From: Xylanibacter ruminicola
GTDB lineage: Bacteria > Bacteroidota > Bacteroidia > Bacteroidales > Bacteroidaceae
Assembly: GCF_900142525.1 (NCBI RefSeq)
Contig: NZ_FRBD01000006.1
Location: forward strand, 105,791-169,790
Direction: 5' to 3'
DNA: 64,000 nucleotides
In this document: piece after piece, positions 16,515 to 27,063 of the stretch
How the letters are laid out: each line of letters starts with the position of its first letter
Position numbering within the stretch: position 1 is the stretch's first letter
Notes under the pieces: generated by a model
What the model saw: only the letters and a program-made list of their open reading frames with translations
Told to the model about the DNA's origin: nothing
Database searches by the model: none
Program-made: the position numbers and the translations under genes

Positions 16515-17020
16515 TGAAGAGAAAAGAGATGGAGAATAAGGACAGCATAGAACTGGAAATGCAGGAAATCATCGAGGAGCAACCAGCGACTAAAGAGGAA
16601 GTTAGTCTAAAGGAAGAAGCCTCTGAGATGAAGGAGCATGCCAAGAAAACCATCCAGAAGATTAAGGAACAAGTGAAGGAAGAGGATACTCGTCCCACGT
16701 CGTCCTTGAACCTCAGGACTATTCTTGGTGGCGACTTCTTGACTGCAGAGATGGTGCGCAAACAGATTTGGCTAGTTGTGCTCATGGTGTTCTTTACCAT
16801 CATCTATGTGGCCTCAAGATACCAGTGCCAGCAAGACCTGATTGCCATCGACAAGCTAGAGAAGGAATTGCTTGATGCCAAATACAAGGCACTATCAAGT
16901 TCAAGCACTCTCACAGAGATGTGTCGCGAGAGTCACGTACTGGATGCTCTCAAACAGAATAACGATAGTTTGCTGCATATTTCAGACCAGCCACCATATA
17001 TAATTAATGTACCAGAATAA
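16514..17020 (+). CDS. ftsL: FtsL-like cell division protein with long acidic N-terminus
   Basis: 168 residues: a highly charged cytoplasmic region (~1-82, rich in Glu/Lys, predicted helical), one transmembrane segment (IWLVVLMVFFTIIYVASRYQ, about 86-105), and a periplasmic coiled coil (~110-150). Position between rsmH and ftsI plus this topology identify it as FtsL, which with FtsB/DivIC and FtsQ activates FtsWI. The N-terminal region is longer than in E. coli FtsL (121 aa in total). A second ATG six codons in (MENKDSIELEMQ) is also possible. Similarity is topological, not by strong motif. Confidence 0.8.
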   Translation: MKRKEMENKDSIELEMQEIIEEQPATKEEVSLKEEASEMKEHAKKTIQKIKEQVKEEDTRPTSSLNLRTILGGDFLTAEMVRKQIWLVVLMVFFTIIYVASRYQCQQDLIAIDKLEKELLDAKYKALSSSSTLTEMCRESHVLDALKQNNDSLLHISDQPPYIINVPE

Positions 17021-17029
17021 AAAGAAGAG

Positions 17030-19153
17030 ATGAGTAAGTTCAATAACGATAAGGTCATGCCACGCTACTTCGCTATCGCAGTAGTACTTACGCTTATTGG
17101 TTTTGCCGTAGTAGGCAAGGCCATGTACATCATGACTGCCAAAAAGGATTATTGGACTCAGGTAGCATCTCGTTTGAAACGCGATAGCGTGGTTGTTAAG
17201 CCTAATCGCGGAAACATTCTAAGCTGCGATGGTCAGTTAATGGCCAGCAGTATTCCTGAATACAAGCTTTATATGGACTTCCAGGCTGGAGCCGACGATT
17301 CTACAGGCATGCACAACCGCGACTCCATCTGGGCAGCAAATATCGATACCATCTGTTACGGATTGAACCAAATATTTCCACAAAAATCTGCAGCAGAATT
17401 TAAAGCCAACCTGATGGAAGGCAAGCACAAAGTACAAAAGAACGGAACTGTTGGCGCCCGCCATTGGGATATATGGCCAAGACGCGTAGACTACAACACG
17501 TTCTGTGAGGTACACAACCTGCCTATCTTTAAAGAACGCACATATAAAGGCGGATTCCATTGGGAGACCTACAACTCTCGTCGCAGGCCTTTCGGAACAT
17601 TGGCTCGACGTACCATCGGAGAGATGTTTGGTGCTAAGGATAGCGCCAAAAACGGTCTGGAACTATCACTCGACACGCTGCTCCGAGGCAAAAACGGCTT
17701 AATGCATCGCAGAAAGATTCTGAGCAAGTATCTTGACATTCCTGTGCTATCGCCAGAAGATGGTGTGGATGTAGTAACAACCATCGATGTTGGCATGCAG
17801 GATTTAGCTGAGCGTGCCCTTATTGATGAGTTGAAGGAGATTAACGGTGAGATGGGCGTTGCCATCCTGATGGAGGTAAAAACCGGCGATGTAAAAGCTA
17901 TCGTAAATATGACCAGAGGTCAGGACGGTAATTATTATGAGATGGTGAACAACGCCATCAGCTATCGTTGCGAACCAGGATCAGTATTCAAGGTAGCTTC
18001 GTTCCTTGTAGCGTTAGACGATGGAGTGATTGATACTACCATGACCATCCCTACAGGATGCGGCGTGATGGAGATGCACGGCCGCCCCATGAAGGATCAC
18101 AACTGGCGTCGTGGCGGATATGGAACCATCAATGTGGCTCGTGCGCTCGAAGTAAGCTCGAACATCGGAGTGAGCTACCTCATCGACAAGTATTACGGCC
18201 ACAACCCTAGAAAATATGTTGAGGGTCTGTATCGCATAGGTATTCACGAGGATCTGAAGCTGCCGTTGGTAGGTTATCACACCCCAATGATTCGTATGCC
18301 AGACACCAAGACAACAGACAAATCAAAATATTGGAGTAAGACCACCCTGCCCTGGATGAGTATAGGTTACGAAACCCAGATAGCACCCATCAACACCGTT
18401 GCATTCTATAATGCTATCGCCAACGATGGCAAGATGATGCAGCCTCGCTTCATCAAACAGTTGGTAAAGAACGGCGAGGTTATCAGGGAGTTCGAGCCCG
18501 TAGTACTGAAGGAGCGTATTGCCAAGCCCCAGACCATCAAGACCATGCAGACCATCTTGGAGCATGTGGTAAGTCAGGGATTGGGAAAGAAAGCTGGTTC
18601 AAGATCATTTAAGGTTGCAGGTAAAACAGGTACAGCTCAGGTGGCCGACCAGTACGGAAGCTACCACTCAGGCGTTACCCGCTATTGGCTCAGCTTCGCA
18701 GGATTCTTCCCTGCTGACAATCCACGCTACACCTGCATCGTATGTCTGAAGAAATCAGGCCTTCCTGCTTCAGGTGGTGGTATGAGTGGTGTAGTATTCC
18801 ATCATATAGCCGAAGGCGTGATGGCTCAGAATCTGAAACGTAGTGTTGATGCTGCACGCGACGCATCATCTGTTTTGACGCCAGATGTAAAGAGGGGCGA
18901 CAACACAGCTGCCAACCTTGTTTTGGCAAGTCTCGGAACAAAGGCCTCGAATCAGAGTAGCACCAACTATCGCGAGAGCAGCAAGCGCCTAGTACCCGAT
19001 GTTACGGGAATGGGTGCGAAAGATGCCGTATATCTGTTAGAAAGTAGGCACATAAAGGCCAGAGTAAAAGGTAGAGGAAAAGTAAAGTCACAAAGTATCC
19101 ACGCTGGAACTGCCATTAAGCAGGGCATGGTGTGTGAACTCATTTTAGATTAA
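17030..19153 (+). CDS. ftsI: Septal penicillin-binding protein FtsI (PBP3) with PASTA domain
   Basis: 707 residues. N-terminal TM anchor (~13-34) and a pedestal region. The transpeptidase domain has SxxK (S318-V-F-K321), SSN (376-378) and KTGTA (532-536). A C-terminal PASTA domain (~645-707) starts [20 protein letters not shown]. coli FtsI lacks PASTA; many Bacteroidetes FtsI have one. It crosslinks septal peptidoglycan in the periplasm with FtsW as the glycosyltransferase partner, encoded further down the same operon. Confidence 0.96.
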   Translation: MSKFNNDKVMPRYFAIAVVLTLIGFAVVGKAMYIMTAKKDYWTQVASRLKRDSVVVKPNRGNILSCDGQLMASSIPEYKLYMDFQAGADDSTGMHNRDSIWAANIDTICYGLNQIFPQKSAAEFKANLMEGKHKVQKNGTVGARHWDIWPRRVDYNTFCEVHNLPIFKERTYKGGFHWETYNSRRRPFGTLARRTIGEMFGAKDSAKNGLELSLDTLLRGKNGLMHRRKILSKYLDIPVLSPEDGVDVVTTIDVGMQDLAERALIDELKEINGEMGVAILMEVKTGDVKAIVNMTRGQDGNYYEMVNNAISYRCEPGSVFKVASFLVALDDGVIDTTMTIPTGCGVMEMHGRPMKDHNWRRGGYGTINVARALEVSSNIGVSYLIDKYYGHNPRKYVEGLYRIGIHEDLKLPLVGYHTPMIRMPDTKTTDKSKYWSKTTLPWMSIGYETQIAPINTVAFYNAIANDGKMMQPRFIKQLVKNGEVIREFEPVVLKERIAKPQTIKTMQTILEHVVSQGLGKKAGSRSFKVAGKTGTAQVADQYGSYHSGVTRYWLSFAGFFPADNPRYTCIVCLKKSGLPASGGGMSGVVFHHIAEGVMAQNLKRSVDAARDASSVLTPDVKRGDNTAANLVLASLGTKASNQSSTNYRESSKRLVPDVTGMGAKDAVYLLESRHIKARVKGRGKVKSQSIHAGTAIKQGMVCELILD

Positions 19154-19176
19154 TATATATAATAAGGTATAGAGAT

Positions 19177-20628
19177 ATGAGATTAAACGAATTGCTCAAA
19201 AATGTAGAAGTAATTAACACCTTTGGGAATACAGAGGTGGAGATTACTGGTGTCAATATCGACTCTCGTCGTATTGAGAAAGGCCATCTGTTCGTTGCCA
19301 TTCCAGGCACGGTAACCGATGGCCACAAGTTCATCCCAAAGGCAATTGAACTGGGAGCAGCTGCTGTTCTGTGCGAGAAGATGCCAGAAGAGCAGACTGC
19401 AGGAGTAACATACATCCAGGTAGCATCAACAGAAGATGCTGTAGGTAAGGTCGCTACCCTATTCTATGGCGACCCTTCGAGAAAATTAAAACTTGTAGGA
19501 GTTACAGGTACTAACGGCAAGACCACCATTGCCACCTTATTATATAATATGTTCCGCAAGTTCGGACATAAGTGTGGTCTGCTGTCTACTGTATGCAACT
19601 ATATCGAGGGTGAGGCAATACCTGCCGACCATACTACCCCTGACCCCATCGAGCTGAACCGCTTGTTAGCCCAGATGGTAGATGCAGGTTGCGAATATGC
19701 CTTTATGGAGTGCTCAAGTCACGCCATCGCACAGAAGCGTATCGGCGGTTTGAAGTTTGCAGGTGGATTATTCACCAACTTGACACGCGACCATCTTGAT
19801 TACCACAAGACTTTCGAGAACTATCGCGATGCCAAGAAGGCATTCTTCGATGGCCTCGACAAAGAAGCCTTTGCCATCACTAATGCTGATGACAAGAACG
19901 GAATGATTATGGTTCAGAACTGTAAAGCACAGGTAAAGACCTATTCTACCCGTACTATGGCAGACTTCAAGGCCAAGATTATCGAGTGTCACTTCGAGGG
20001 CATGTATCTCGACATCAATGGCAAGGAAGTTGGCGTGCAGTTCATTGGCAAGTTCAACGTCAGCAACCTGTTGGCAGTATATGGAGCAGCTGTTATGCTT
20101 GGCAAGAAGCCTGAGGACATTCTGCTGATTCTCAGCACACTGAAGAGCGTTAACGGACGTTTGGAGCCCATCCACTCACCTGAAGGCTATACAGCCATCG
20201 TTGACTATGCTCACACGCCAGATGCCCTTGAGAATGTGCTTAACGCCATCCACGAGGTTCTTAACGGCAAGGGCAAGGTTATCACCGTATGTGGTGCTGG
20301 TGGCAATCGTGACAAGGGTAAACGCCCATTGATGGCCCAGGAGGCTGTTAAGCAGAGTGACAAGGTGATTATTACATCCGACAATCCACGATTCGAGGAG
20401 CCTCAGGATATCATCAACGACATGCTGGCCGGCCTCGACCAAAAGCAGATGAAGAAGGTGCTAAGCATTGTTGATCGTCGTGAAGCCATCCGTACAGCCA
20501 GCATGCTGGCCGAGAAGGGCGATGTCATCCTTATAGCAGGTAAAGGCCATGAGGACTATCAGGAGATTAAGGGAGTGAAGCACCACTTCGACGACAAGGA
20601 AGTAGTAAAGGAAATCTTTAATTCTTAA
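19177..20628 (+). CDS. murE: UDP-MurNAc-L-Ala-D-Glu:meso-diaminopimelate ligase MurE
   Basis: 483 residues. Mur-ligase fold with an N-terminal UDP-binding domain, the ATP loop TGTNGKTT at 110-117, central motif [12 protein letters not shown], and the C-terminal domain with [12 protein letters not shown]. The DNPR motif (SDNPRFEEP, near residue 405) is the one that selects meso-diaminopimelate over lysine. It adds the third residue of the stem peptide in the cytosol. 23 bp after ftsI, 11 bp before mraY. Confidence 0.97.
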   Translation: MRLNELLKNVEVINTFGNTEVEITGVNIDSRRIEKGHLFVAIPGTVTDGHKFIPKAIELGAAAVLCEKMPEEQTAGVTYIQVASTEDAVGKVATLFYGDPSRKLKLVGVTGTNGKTTIATLLYNMFRKFGHKCGLLSTVCNYIEGEAIPADHTTPDPIELNRLLAQMVDAGCEYAFMECSSHAIAQKRIGGLKFAGGLFTNLTRDHLDYHKTFENYRDAKKAFFDGLDKEAFAITNADDKNGMIMVQNCKAQVKTYSTRTMADFKAKIIECHFEGMYLDINGKEVGVQFIGKFNVSNLLAVYGAAVMLGKKPEDILLILSTLKSVNGRLEPIHSPEGYTAIVDYAHTPDALENVLNAIHEVLNGKGKVITVCGAGGNRDKGKRPLMAQEAVKQSDKVIITSDNPRFEEPQDIINDMLAGLDQKQMKKVLSIVDRREAIRTASMLAEKGDVILIAGKGHEDYQEIKGVKHHFDDKEVVKEIFNS

Positions 20629-20639
20629 TACCATAGCTT

Positions 20640-21911
20640 ATGTTATACTATCTGTTCAGATTCCTCGATCAATACAACATACCAGGATCGCACATGTGGG
20701 CCTACATTTCATTCCGCTCACTATTAACGCTGATTCTGTCGTTGCTTATCTCTGCATGGTTTGGCGAGAAGTTCATCAAATGGATGAAACGCAGAAGCAT
20801 CTTTGAGACAGAGCGCGATCCAAGTATCGACCCCTTTGGAGTAGAGAAGAAAGGCGTGCCAACCATGGGTGGCATCATCATCATCATGAGCATACTTGTT
20901 CCTGTATTACTTTTCGGACGTCTCCGTAACACCTATCTTATCCTGATGGTCATCACCACCGTATGGCTGGGATTCCTTGGATTCCTCGACGACTATATTA
21001 AGATATTCAAGCGCAACAAGGATGGCTTGAAGGGAAAGTACAAGATTGTAGGTCAGGTAAGTATTGGGTTTATCGTAGGCCTTACACTATGGCTCAGTCC
21101 CGATGTTGTGGTACGCGAGAACGTCAACGTTCAGCAGCAGAACCAGGAGATCGTAGTCAAGCACAAAAAAGATGCTGTAAAATCACTCCACACCACCATA
21201 CCATTTATCAAGAACCACAACTTGAACTACTCTAACATCATGTCGTTCTGTGGTAAGTATAAGGTAGCAGCAGGTTGGGTACTCTTTGTGCTGATGACCA
21301 TTCTGGTTGTAACAGCAGTATCTAATGGAGCCAACCTGAACGACGGTATGGATGGCATGTGTGCAGGAAACTCCGCCATCATAGGCGTCGCGTTAGGCAT
21401 CCTGGCTTATGTATCATCACACATAGGCTATGCCTCGTATTTCGACATTATGTACATCCCGCACTCTGAAGAGTTGGTAGTCTTCCTCTGTGCCTTCATC
21501 GGAGCCATGATCGGTTTCCTTTGGTACAACGCTTATCCCGCTCAGGTGTTTATGGGCGATACAGGTTCACTTACCATTGGTGGTATCATTGGCGTTGCAG
21601 CCATCATCATCCACAAGGAGCTGTTGCTCCCCATCCTCTGCGGTATCTTCTTCGTTGAGAGCCTGAGTGTAATTATCCAGACCCAGTGGTTCAAGATGAT
21701 GAAGCGCAAGGGTCAGCGTGTTCGCGTGTTCCGCGCTACACCTATCCACGACAACTTCCGCAAGCTCGATTCTCAACTTGATGCAACCAGTAAGTATATT
21801 CTGAAGGGCTGGCCTCATCGTCCGTTCCACGAGTCGAAGATTACCATTCGATTCTGGATTACCACGATTATTCTGGCAGCACTCACCATCATAACATTAA
21901 AGATGCGATAA
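20640..21911 (+). CDS. mraY: Phospho-MurNAc-pentapeptide transferase MraY
   Basis: 423 residues with about ten TM segments. Catalytic-site motifs: FLDDYIKIFKRNKDGLKGKY (Asp117/118), ANLNDGMDGMCAG (Asn232, Asp235, Asp238), and the cytosolic loop PIHDNFRKL, which replaces the HHH(F/Y)E motif of proteobacterial enzymes. It makes lipid I on the inner membrane. It is about 60 residues longer than the E. coli enzyme; an insertion at ~155-205 (hydrophilic, Gln/Lys-rich) accounts for most of it. Confidence 0.97.
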   Translation: MLYYLFRFLDQYNIPGSHMWAYISFRSLLTLILSLLISAWFGEKFIKWMKRRSIFETERDPSIDPFGVEKKGVPTMGGIIIIMSILVPVLLFGRLRNTYLILMVITTVWLGFLGFLDDYIKIFKRNKDGLKGKYKIVGQVSIGFIVGLTLWLSPDVVVRENVNVQQQNQEIVVKHKKDAVKSLHTTIPFIKNHNLNYSNIMSFCGKYKVAAGWVLFVLMTILVVTAVSNGANLNDGMDGMCAGNSAIIGVALGILAYVSSHIGYASYFDIMYIPHSEELVVFLCAFIGAMIGFLWYNAYPAQVFMGDTGSLTIGGIIGVAAIIIHKELLLPILCGIFFVESLSVIIQTQWFKMMKRKGQRVRVFRATPIHDNFRKLDSQLDATSKYILKGWPHRPFHESKITIRFWITTIILAALTIITLKMR

Positions 21912-21919
21912 ATATAGAT

Positions 21920-23251
21920 ATGAAAAGAATCGTTATATTAGGAGCAGGCGAAAGTGGCGCAGGAGCCGCTGTTCTCGCCAAGAAAGAAGGATTCGACGTG
22001 TTTGTATCAGACATGTCGAAGATTGCCGACAAGTACAAGAAGCAGTTAGACAACCATCAGATTGAGTGGGAAGAGGGACAGCATACAGAAGAGAAGATTC
22101 TGAATGCCGATGAGATTATCAAGAGTCCTGGTATCCCTGATACCGCTCCTATGATCCAGAAGATCATTGCCAAGGGCATCCACATCATCAGCGAGATTGA
22201 GTTTGCCGGTCGTTACACAAACTCTAAGATGATCTGTATCACAGGCTCTAATGGCAAGACCACCACTACCTCGCTTATTTATCACATCTTTAAGGAGGCA
22301 GGCTACGATGCAGGTCTGGCAGGCAACATTGGTAACTCTCTGGCACTTCAGGTAGCCGAGGATCCACACGAATACTATATCATCGAGTTGAGCTCATTCC
22401 AACTCGACAACATGTACGATTTCCGTGCCGATATCGCCATCCTGCTGAATATCACCCCCGACCATCTGGACCGTTATAACTTCGAGATGCAGAACTACGT
22501 AGATGCCAAGATGCGTATCATCCAGAACCAGACTCCAAAAGATGCATTCATCTACTGGGCCGACGATCCTATCATCAAGCGCGAACTGGAGAAATACGAC
22601 ATCAAGTCAATCCAGTATCCATTCTCTGAGCTGAAGGAAAAAGGTGTGATTGGTTATATCGAGGAAGGACAGTATAAGATTGAGAAGCCCGAGCCATTCA
22701 ATATGGAGCAGGAGAGCCTCAGCCTTACTGGTAAACACAACATCTATAACTCTCTGGCCGCAGGTATCGCTGCCGACATTGCAGGTATCAAGAAAGAAGA
22801 GATTCGCAAGAGTCTTAGCGACTTCCCTGGCGTGGAGCATCGTCTGGAGAAAGTTTGCACCGTTCGTGGCGTGCAGTATATCAACGACTCAAAGGCAACC
22901 AACGTCGATGCTTGCTGGTATGCACTCGAGGCCATGAAGACCAAGGTTATACTGATTATCGGCGGTAAGGATAAGGGTAACGATTACAATCCTATCAAGC
23001 CACTTGTTAAGGAGAAGTGCTCTGGCATCGTATATCTCGGTGCCGACAACCAGAAACTGCACGATAACTTCGACAATCTGGGGATCCCCGTTCGCGACAC
23101 CCACTCTATGAAGGAGTGTATGGAGGCCTGTTACGAGATGGCTCAGCCCGGCGAGACCGTATTGCTGAGTCCATGCTGCGCTTCTTTCGACCTCTTCAAG
23201 AACATGGAAGACCGAGGTGAGCAATTTAAAGAATTAGCAAGAAGTCTCTAG
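21920..23251 (+). CDS. murD: UDP-MurNAc-L-Ala:D-Glu ligase MurD
   Basis: 443 residues. N-terminal Rossmann-like domain (VILGAGESGAGAA), ATP loop TGSNGKTTTTSL near residue 110, ITPDHLDRY in the central domain, and the C-terminal INDSKATNVDA and IIGGKDKGNDY motifs. It adds D-glutamate to UDP-MurNAc-L-Ala. Stop codon is followed after 5 bp by four 9-bp repeats that run up to the ftsW start. Confidence 0.97.
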   Translation: MKRIVILGAGESGAGAAVLAKKEGFDVFVSDMSKIADKYKKQLDNHQIEWEEGQHTEEKILNADEIIKSPGIPDTAPMIQKIIAKGIHIISEIEFAGRYTNSKMICITGSNGKTTTTSLIYHIFKEAGYDAGLAGNIGNSLALQVAEDPHEYYIIELSSFQLDNMYDFRADIAILLNITPDHLDRYNFEMQNYVDAKMRIIQNQTPKDAFIYWADDPIIKRELEKYDIKSIQYPFSELKEKGVIGYIEEGQYKIEKPEPFNMEQESLSLTGKHNIYNSLAAGIAADIAGIKKEEIRKSLSDFPGVEHRLEKVCTVRGVQYINDSKATNVDACWYALEAMKTKVILIIGGKDKGNDYNPIKPLVKEKCSGIVYLGADNQKLHDNFDNLGIPVRDTHSMKECMEACYEMAQPGETVLLSPCCASFDLFKNMEDRGEQFKELARSL

Positions 23252-23256
23252 AAGAA

Positions 23257-23292
23257 ACTAGAAATACTAGTCATACTAGATATACTAGAAAT
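23257..23292 (+). repeat. Four 9-bp tandem repeats abutting the ftsW start codon
   Basis: Units ACTAGAAAT, ACTAGTCAT, ACTAGATAT, ACTAGAAAT start at 23257, 23266, 23275 and 23284. The last base of the last unit touches the ftsW ATG. This replaces the usual very short dcw spacer and forms the whole translation initiation region. Confidence 0.9.
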
Positions 23293-24528
23293 ATGAACAA
23301 GAAAATAGGAAACATCTTTAAAGGAGATAAGGTCATCTGGATGGTATTCTTCTTCCTCTGCATGATCAGTATCGTCGAAGTATTCTCTGCTTCGAGCAAC
23401 CTGACATACAAGAGCCAGAACTATCTGGGTCCTATCGTCTTCCACACCGTCACCATTATTCTTGGTGCCGTGGTAGCGGTAGTAACGCTCAACATCCCGT
23501 GCCGATACTTCAAGCTGATGACGCCTTTCTTGCTCATTATCACCGTCATCCTGTTGCTATGGGTATTGGCTACAGGCGAGAAGACCGGCGATGCCAGCCG
23601 ATGGATTAATATCTTCGGCCTTACCTTCCAGCCCTCTGAGATAGCCAAGGGAACAGTAGTATTGGCAACGGCACAGATACTTAGCGCCATGCAAAGAGAG
23701 AATGGTGCCGATAAAAAAGCATTTAAGTACATTCTCTGTATCGTAGCACCTATAGCCATGCTGATTATGGTCGAGAACCTGTCTACCGCAGCCCTGCTAT
23801 GTTCAGTAGTATTCCTGATGATGTTTATCGGGCGCGTTCCGCTTATTCAGTTAGGCAAGCTGATGGGATTTGTTGTAGGCCTCACCTTAATAGGATTACT
23901 GCTGATTATGGCAGTAGGTAACGACAACAATGTAGCTGTAGATAAGGCTAAGACCGAACAAGTATCAGCTCCAAAGGAGAAGAGCAAACTTGAGAAGATT
24001 CTACACCGCGCTGACACTTGGAAATCGCGTATTAAGAAGTTCTCTAACAAAGAGGTTATCACCCCCGACCAGTACGACCTTGACAAAGATGCCCAGGTGG
24101 CTCACGCTAATATTGCCATTGTATCGAGTAACATCATCGGTAAGGGGCCAGGTCAGTCGGTAGAACGCGACTTCCTGTCACAGGCATTCTCCGACTTCAT
24201 CTTTGCTATCGTCATCGAGGAATTGGGAATCATCGGTGCATCGTTCGTCGTGCTGCTATACATCGTGTTGCTATACCGTACAGCACGCATTGCCAGTAAG
24301 TGCGAAAACAACTTCCCTGCCTTTCTTGCTATGGGATTAGCCCTCCTACTTGTCATTCAGGCTGCCTTCAATATGCTGGTGGCAGTTGGTATCGCTCCTG
24401 TTACCGGTCAGCCACTCCCACTTATCAGTAAAGGTGGTACTTCTACCATCATCAACTGCGCCTACATTGGAGTTATATTAAGTGTTAGCCGCTCTGCGAA
24501 AAAAAGGCAGCCAAAAATAGCTGAATAA
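23293..24528 (+). CDS. ftsW: SEDS-family peptidoglycan glycosyltransferase FtsW
   Basis: 411 residues with about ten TM segments. GDASRWINIFGLTFQPSE is the SEDS signature, with GKGPGQSVERDFLSQAFSDFIFAIVIEELG (read in two parts) carrying the conserved Asp/Glu loop near residue 305. A cytosolic or periplasmic Lys-rich insert lies at ~215-255. FtsW polymerises septal glycan with FtsI. Position in the dcw cluster makes FtsW rather than RodA the right call. Confidence 0.95.
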   Translation: MNKKIGNIFKGDKVIWMVFFFLCMISIVEVFSASSNLTYKSQNYLGPIVFHTVTIILGAVVAVVTLNIPCRYFKLMTPFLLIITVILLLWVLATGEKTGDASRWINIFGLTFQPSEIAKGTVVLATAQILSAMQRENGADKKAFKYILCIVAPIAMLIMVENLSTAALLCSVVFLMMFIGRVPLIQLGKLMGFVVGLTLIGLLLIMAVGNDNNVAVDKAKTEQVSAPKEKSKLEKILHRADTWKSRIKKFSNKEVITPDQYDLDKDAQVAHANIAIVSSNIIGKGPGQSVERDFLSQAFSDFIFAIVIEELGIIGASFVVLLYIVLLYRTARIASKCENNFPAFLAMGLALLLVIQAAFNMLVAVGIAPVTGQPLPLISKGGTSTIINCAYIGVILSVSRSAKKRQPKIAE

Positions 24529-24541
24529 GAAATATAATTTG

Positions 24542-24549
24542 TAATTTTG
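24542..24549 (+). promoter_or_regulatory. Possible internal dcw promoter before murG
   Basis: TAATTTTG, a full match to TAnnTTTG followed by CA, 22 bp before the murG ATG. The 43-bp ftsW-murG gap is the widest gap from rsmH to ftsZ. No clear -33 TTTG at the usual distance. Confidence 0.5.
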
Positions 24550-24571
24550 CACGCAACAATTAAAAAAAGAT

Positions 24572-25678
24572 ATGGAAGAACTTAGAGTCATCATTAGCGG
24601 AGGCGGTACTGGGGGACACATTTTCCCAGCCGTTTCAATAGCAAATGCCGTGAAATCACTTCGTCCAGATGCTAAGATTCTATTTGTGGGCGCACTTGGA
24701 CGTATGGAGATGCAACGTGTACCTGCAGCAGGCTACGAGATCAAGGGTTTGCCTATCTGCGGTTTTGATCGTAAGAATTTACTGAAGAACTTCAAGGTTC
24801 TTTATAAGATATGGAAGAGTCAGCGCATGGCCAAGTCTATCATCAAGGACTTCAAGCCTCAGGTAGCGGTAGGAGTTGGTGGTTATGCCAGCGGCCCAAC
24901 TCTTAACAAGGCGGCTGCTATGGGCATACCCTGCCTCATTCAGGAGCAGAACTCGTATGCCGGCGTTACCAACAAGCTGCTCGCTAAGAAAGCCGAGAAG
25001 ATTTGTGTGGCTTACGAGGGAATGGAGCGATTCTTCCCCGCTGAAAAGATTATTCTGACCGGCAACCCTGTTCGTCAGGCATTGCTCGACACCAAGATCT
25101 CACAAGAAGATGCTATCAAGTCGTTCGGACTCGATCCTTCAAAGAAAACCATTCTGTTGGTAGGCGGTAGTCTGGGTGCCCGAACCATTAACGAGAGTGT
25201 ACTCCAGCATCTCGACCTGATCAAGGCTGCCGATGCTCAGTTCATCTGGCAGACAGGTAAATACTACAGCGCTGAGATTGCCGAGAGACTCAAGGGCGAA
25301 AACATCCCTAACCTCAAGGTTACCGATTTTATTACCGATATGGGTGCCGCCTACAAGGCAGCCGACCTCGTTATCAGCCGTGCAGGCGCCAGCAGTATCT
25401 CTGAGTTCTGCCTGATTGGCAAACCTGTTATCCTGGTACCAAGTCCGAATGTGGCCGAGGATCACCAGACCAAGAATGCATTGGCTCTGGCTAACCGCGA
25501 TGCAGCCATCTACGTGAAGGATGCCGATGCTCCAGCCACATTGCTCGAGCTGGCCATCAAGACTGTTGCCGACGAGCAGAAGCTCAAGTCGCTCAGCGAG
25601 AACGTTTTAAAACTCGCTCTGCCCGATTCAGCCGACATCATTGCAAAGGAAGTCATCAAATTGGCAGAGAAAAAGTAA
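24572..25678 (+). CDS. murG: Undecaprenyl-PP-MurNAc-pentapeptide GlcNAc transferase MurG
   Basis: 368 residues. GT28 glycosyltransferase with the glycine-rich loop ISGGGTGGHIFPA at residue ~8, GVGGYASGP near 108, and donor-site motifs VGGSLGAR and SRAGASSISEF. It converts lipid I to lipid II on the inner face of the inner membrane. Preceded by its own candidate promoter. Confidence 0.97.
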   Translation: MEELRVIISGGGTGGHIFPAVSIANAVKSLRPDAKILFVGALGRMEMQRVPAAGYEIKGLPICGFDRKNLLKNFKVLYKIWKSQRMAKSIIKDFKPQVAVGVGGYASGPTLNKAAAMGIPCLIQEQNSYAGVTNKLLAKKAEKICVAYEGMERFFPAEKIILTGNPVRQALLDTKISQEDAIKSFGLDPSKKTILLVGGSLGARTINESVLQHLDLIKAADAQFIWQTGKYYSAEIAERLKGENIPNLKVTDFITDMGAAYKAADLVISRAGASSISEFCLIGKPVILVPSPNVAEDHQTKNALALANRDAAIYVKDADAPATLLELAIKTVADEQKLKSLSENVLKLALPDSADIIAKEVIKLAEKK

Positions 25679-25683
25679 CGATT

Positions 25684-27057
25684 ATGGAATTAAAAGATAT
25701 CAAAGCAGTATATTTCGTAGGAGCAGGTGGCATTGGAATGAGTGCCATCGCCCGCTATTTTATTAAGAAGGGACTTGTTGTAGCTGGCTACGACAAGACG
25801 CCATCCGACCTTACAAAACGACTCGAAACCGAAGGCATGCTCATTCATTATGAAGAGAATGTCGATGAGATTCCGCATGAGTGCAAGAAGAAAGAGTCAT
25901 GTCTGGTCATCTACACGCCAGCTATCCCTGCCGAGCACCAGGAGCTGAAATTCTTCCGCGAGAACGGATTCGAGATTCAGAAGCGTGCTCAGGTTCTTGG
26001 CACACTCACTCAGAGCCACAAGGGCCTTTGCGTAGCAGGTACTCATGGCAAGACCACTACTTCTACCATGTGTGCCCACATCATGCACCAGAGTCAACTT
26101 GACTGTAATGCCTTCCTTGGAGGTATCTCTAAGAACTATGGCACTAACTATATTCTGTCAGATTCTGACTTTGTAGTGATTGAAGCCGACGAGTTTGACC
26201 GTTCCTTCCATTGGCTCCGTCCTTGGATGAGCGTCATCACTTCTACCGACCCCGATCATCTGGACATCTATGGCACCAAGGAGGCTTATCTCCAGAGTTT
26301 CCGTCATTATACTGAACTCATCCAGCCAGGCGGTGCCCTGATTATCCATCGCGATCTGGAGATGAAGGAGAACATTCAGCCAGGTGTGCGTCGTTACGAC
26401 TACGGTCTCACCGAGGGCGACTTCCATGCCGAGAACATCGTCATTGAGAATGGCGAGATCACTTTCGACTTCATCTCTCCTATCGAGAGCATCAAGGGTG
26501 TACAGCTAGGCCAGCCAGTGCCCATCAACATCGAGAACGGTATTGCTGCTATGGCAATGGCACAGCTCAACGGCTGTACTGCTGCAGAGCTGAAATATGG
26601 TATGCAGACCTATGGAGGTGTCGACCGTCGTTTCGACTTTAAGATTAAGACCGATAAGATGGTATTCCTGAGCGACTATGCTCACCACCCCAAGGAGATC
26701 TACCAAAGCGCTAAGAGCATCCGTGAGTTGTATAAGAACAAGCACATCACAGCTATCTTCCAACCTCACCTCTATACCCGTACACGCGATTTCTACAAGG
26801 ACTTCGCCGATGCGCTGAGTCAGCTTGACGAGGTTATACTCACAGAAATCTATCCTGCTCGCGAGTTACCCATCGAGGGCGTCACCTCAAAACTCATCTA
26901 TGACAACCTGAAGCCAGGTGTCAAGAAAGAAATGATACAGAAGGCTGATGTACTCGACTACATCAAGCACCACGACTTCGAGGTACTCATTGTTCTCGGA
27001 GCTGGCGACCTTGACAATCAGGTTCCTCAGATTACAAAGATTTTAAACAACAAATAA
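25684..27057 (+). CDS. murC: UDP-MurNAc:L-alanine ligase MurC
   Basis: 457 residues. N-terminal FVGAGGIGMSAIARYF, ATP loop AGTHGKTTTSTM near residue 120, the Mur-ligase EADEFDRSFHW motif, DPDHLDIYG, and DYAHHPKEI and FQPHLYTRT in the C-terminal domain. It adds the first stem-peptide residue. The usual neighbour murB is absent. Confidence 0.97.
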   Translation: MELKDIKAVYFVGAGGIGMSAIARYFIKKGLVVAGYDKTPSDLTKRLETEGMLIHYEENVDEIPHECKKKESCLVIYTPAIPAEHQELKFFRENGFEIQKRAQVLGTLTQSHKGLCVAGTHGKTTTSTMCAHIMHQSQLDCNAFLGGISKNYGTNYILSDSDFVVIEADEFDRSFHWLRPWMSVITSTDPDHLDIYGTKEAYLQSFRHYTELIQPGGALIIHRDLEMKENIQPGVRRYDYGLTEGDFHAENIVIENGEITFDFISPIESIKGVQLGQPVPINIENGIAAMAMAQLNGCTAAELKYGMQTYGGVDRRFDFKIKTDKMVFLSDYAHHPKEIYQSAKSIRELYKNKHITAIFQPHLYTRTRDFYKDFADALSQLDEVILTEIYPARELPIEGVTSKLIYDNLKPGVKKEMIQKADVLDYIKHHDFEVLIVLGAGDLDNQVPQITKILNNK

Positions 27058-27063
27058 TCATTG

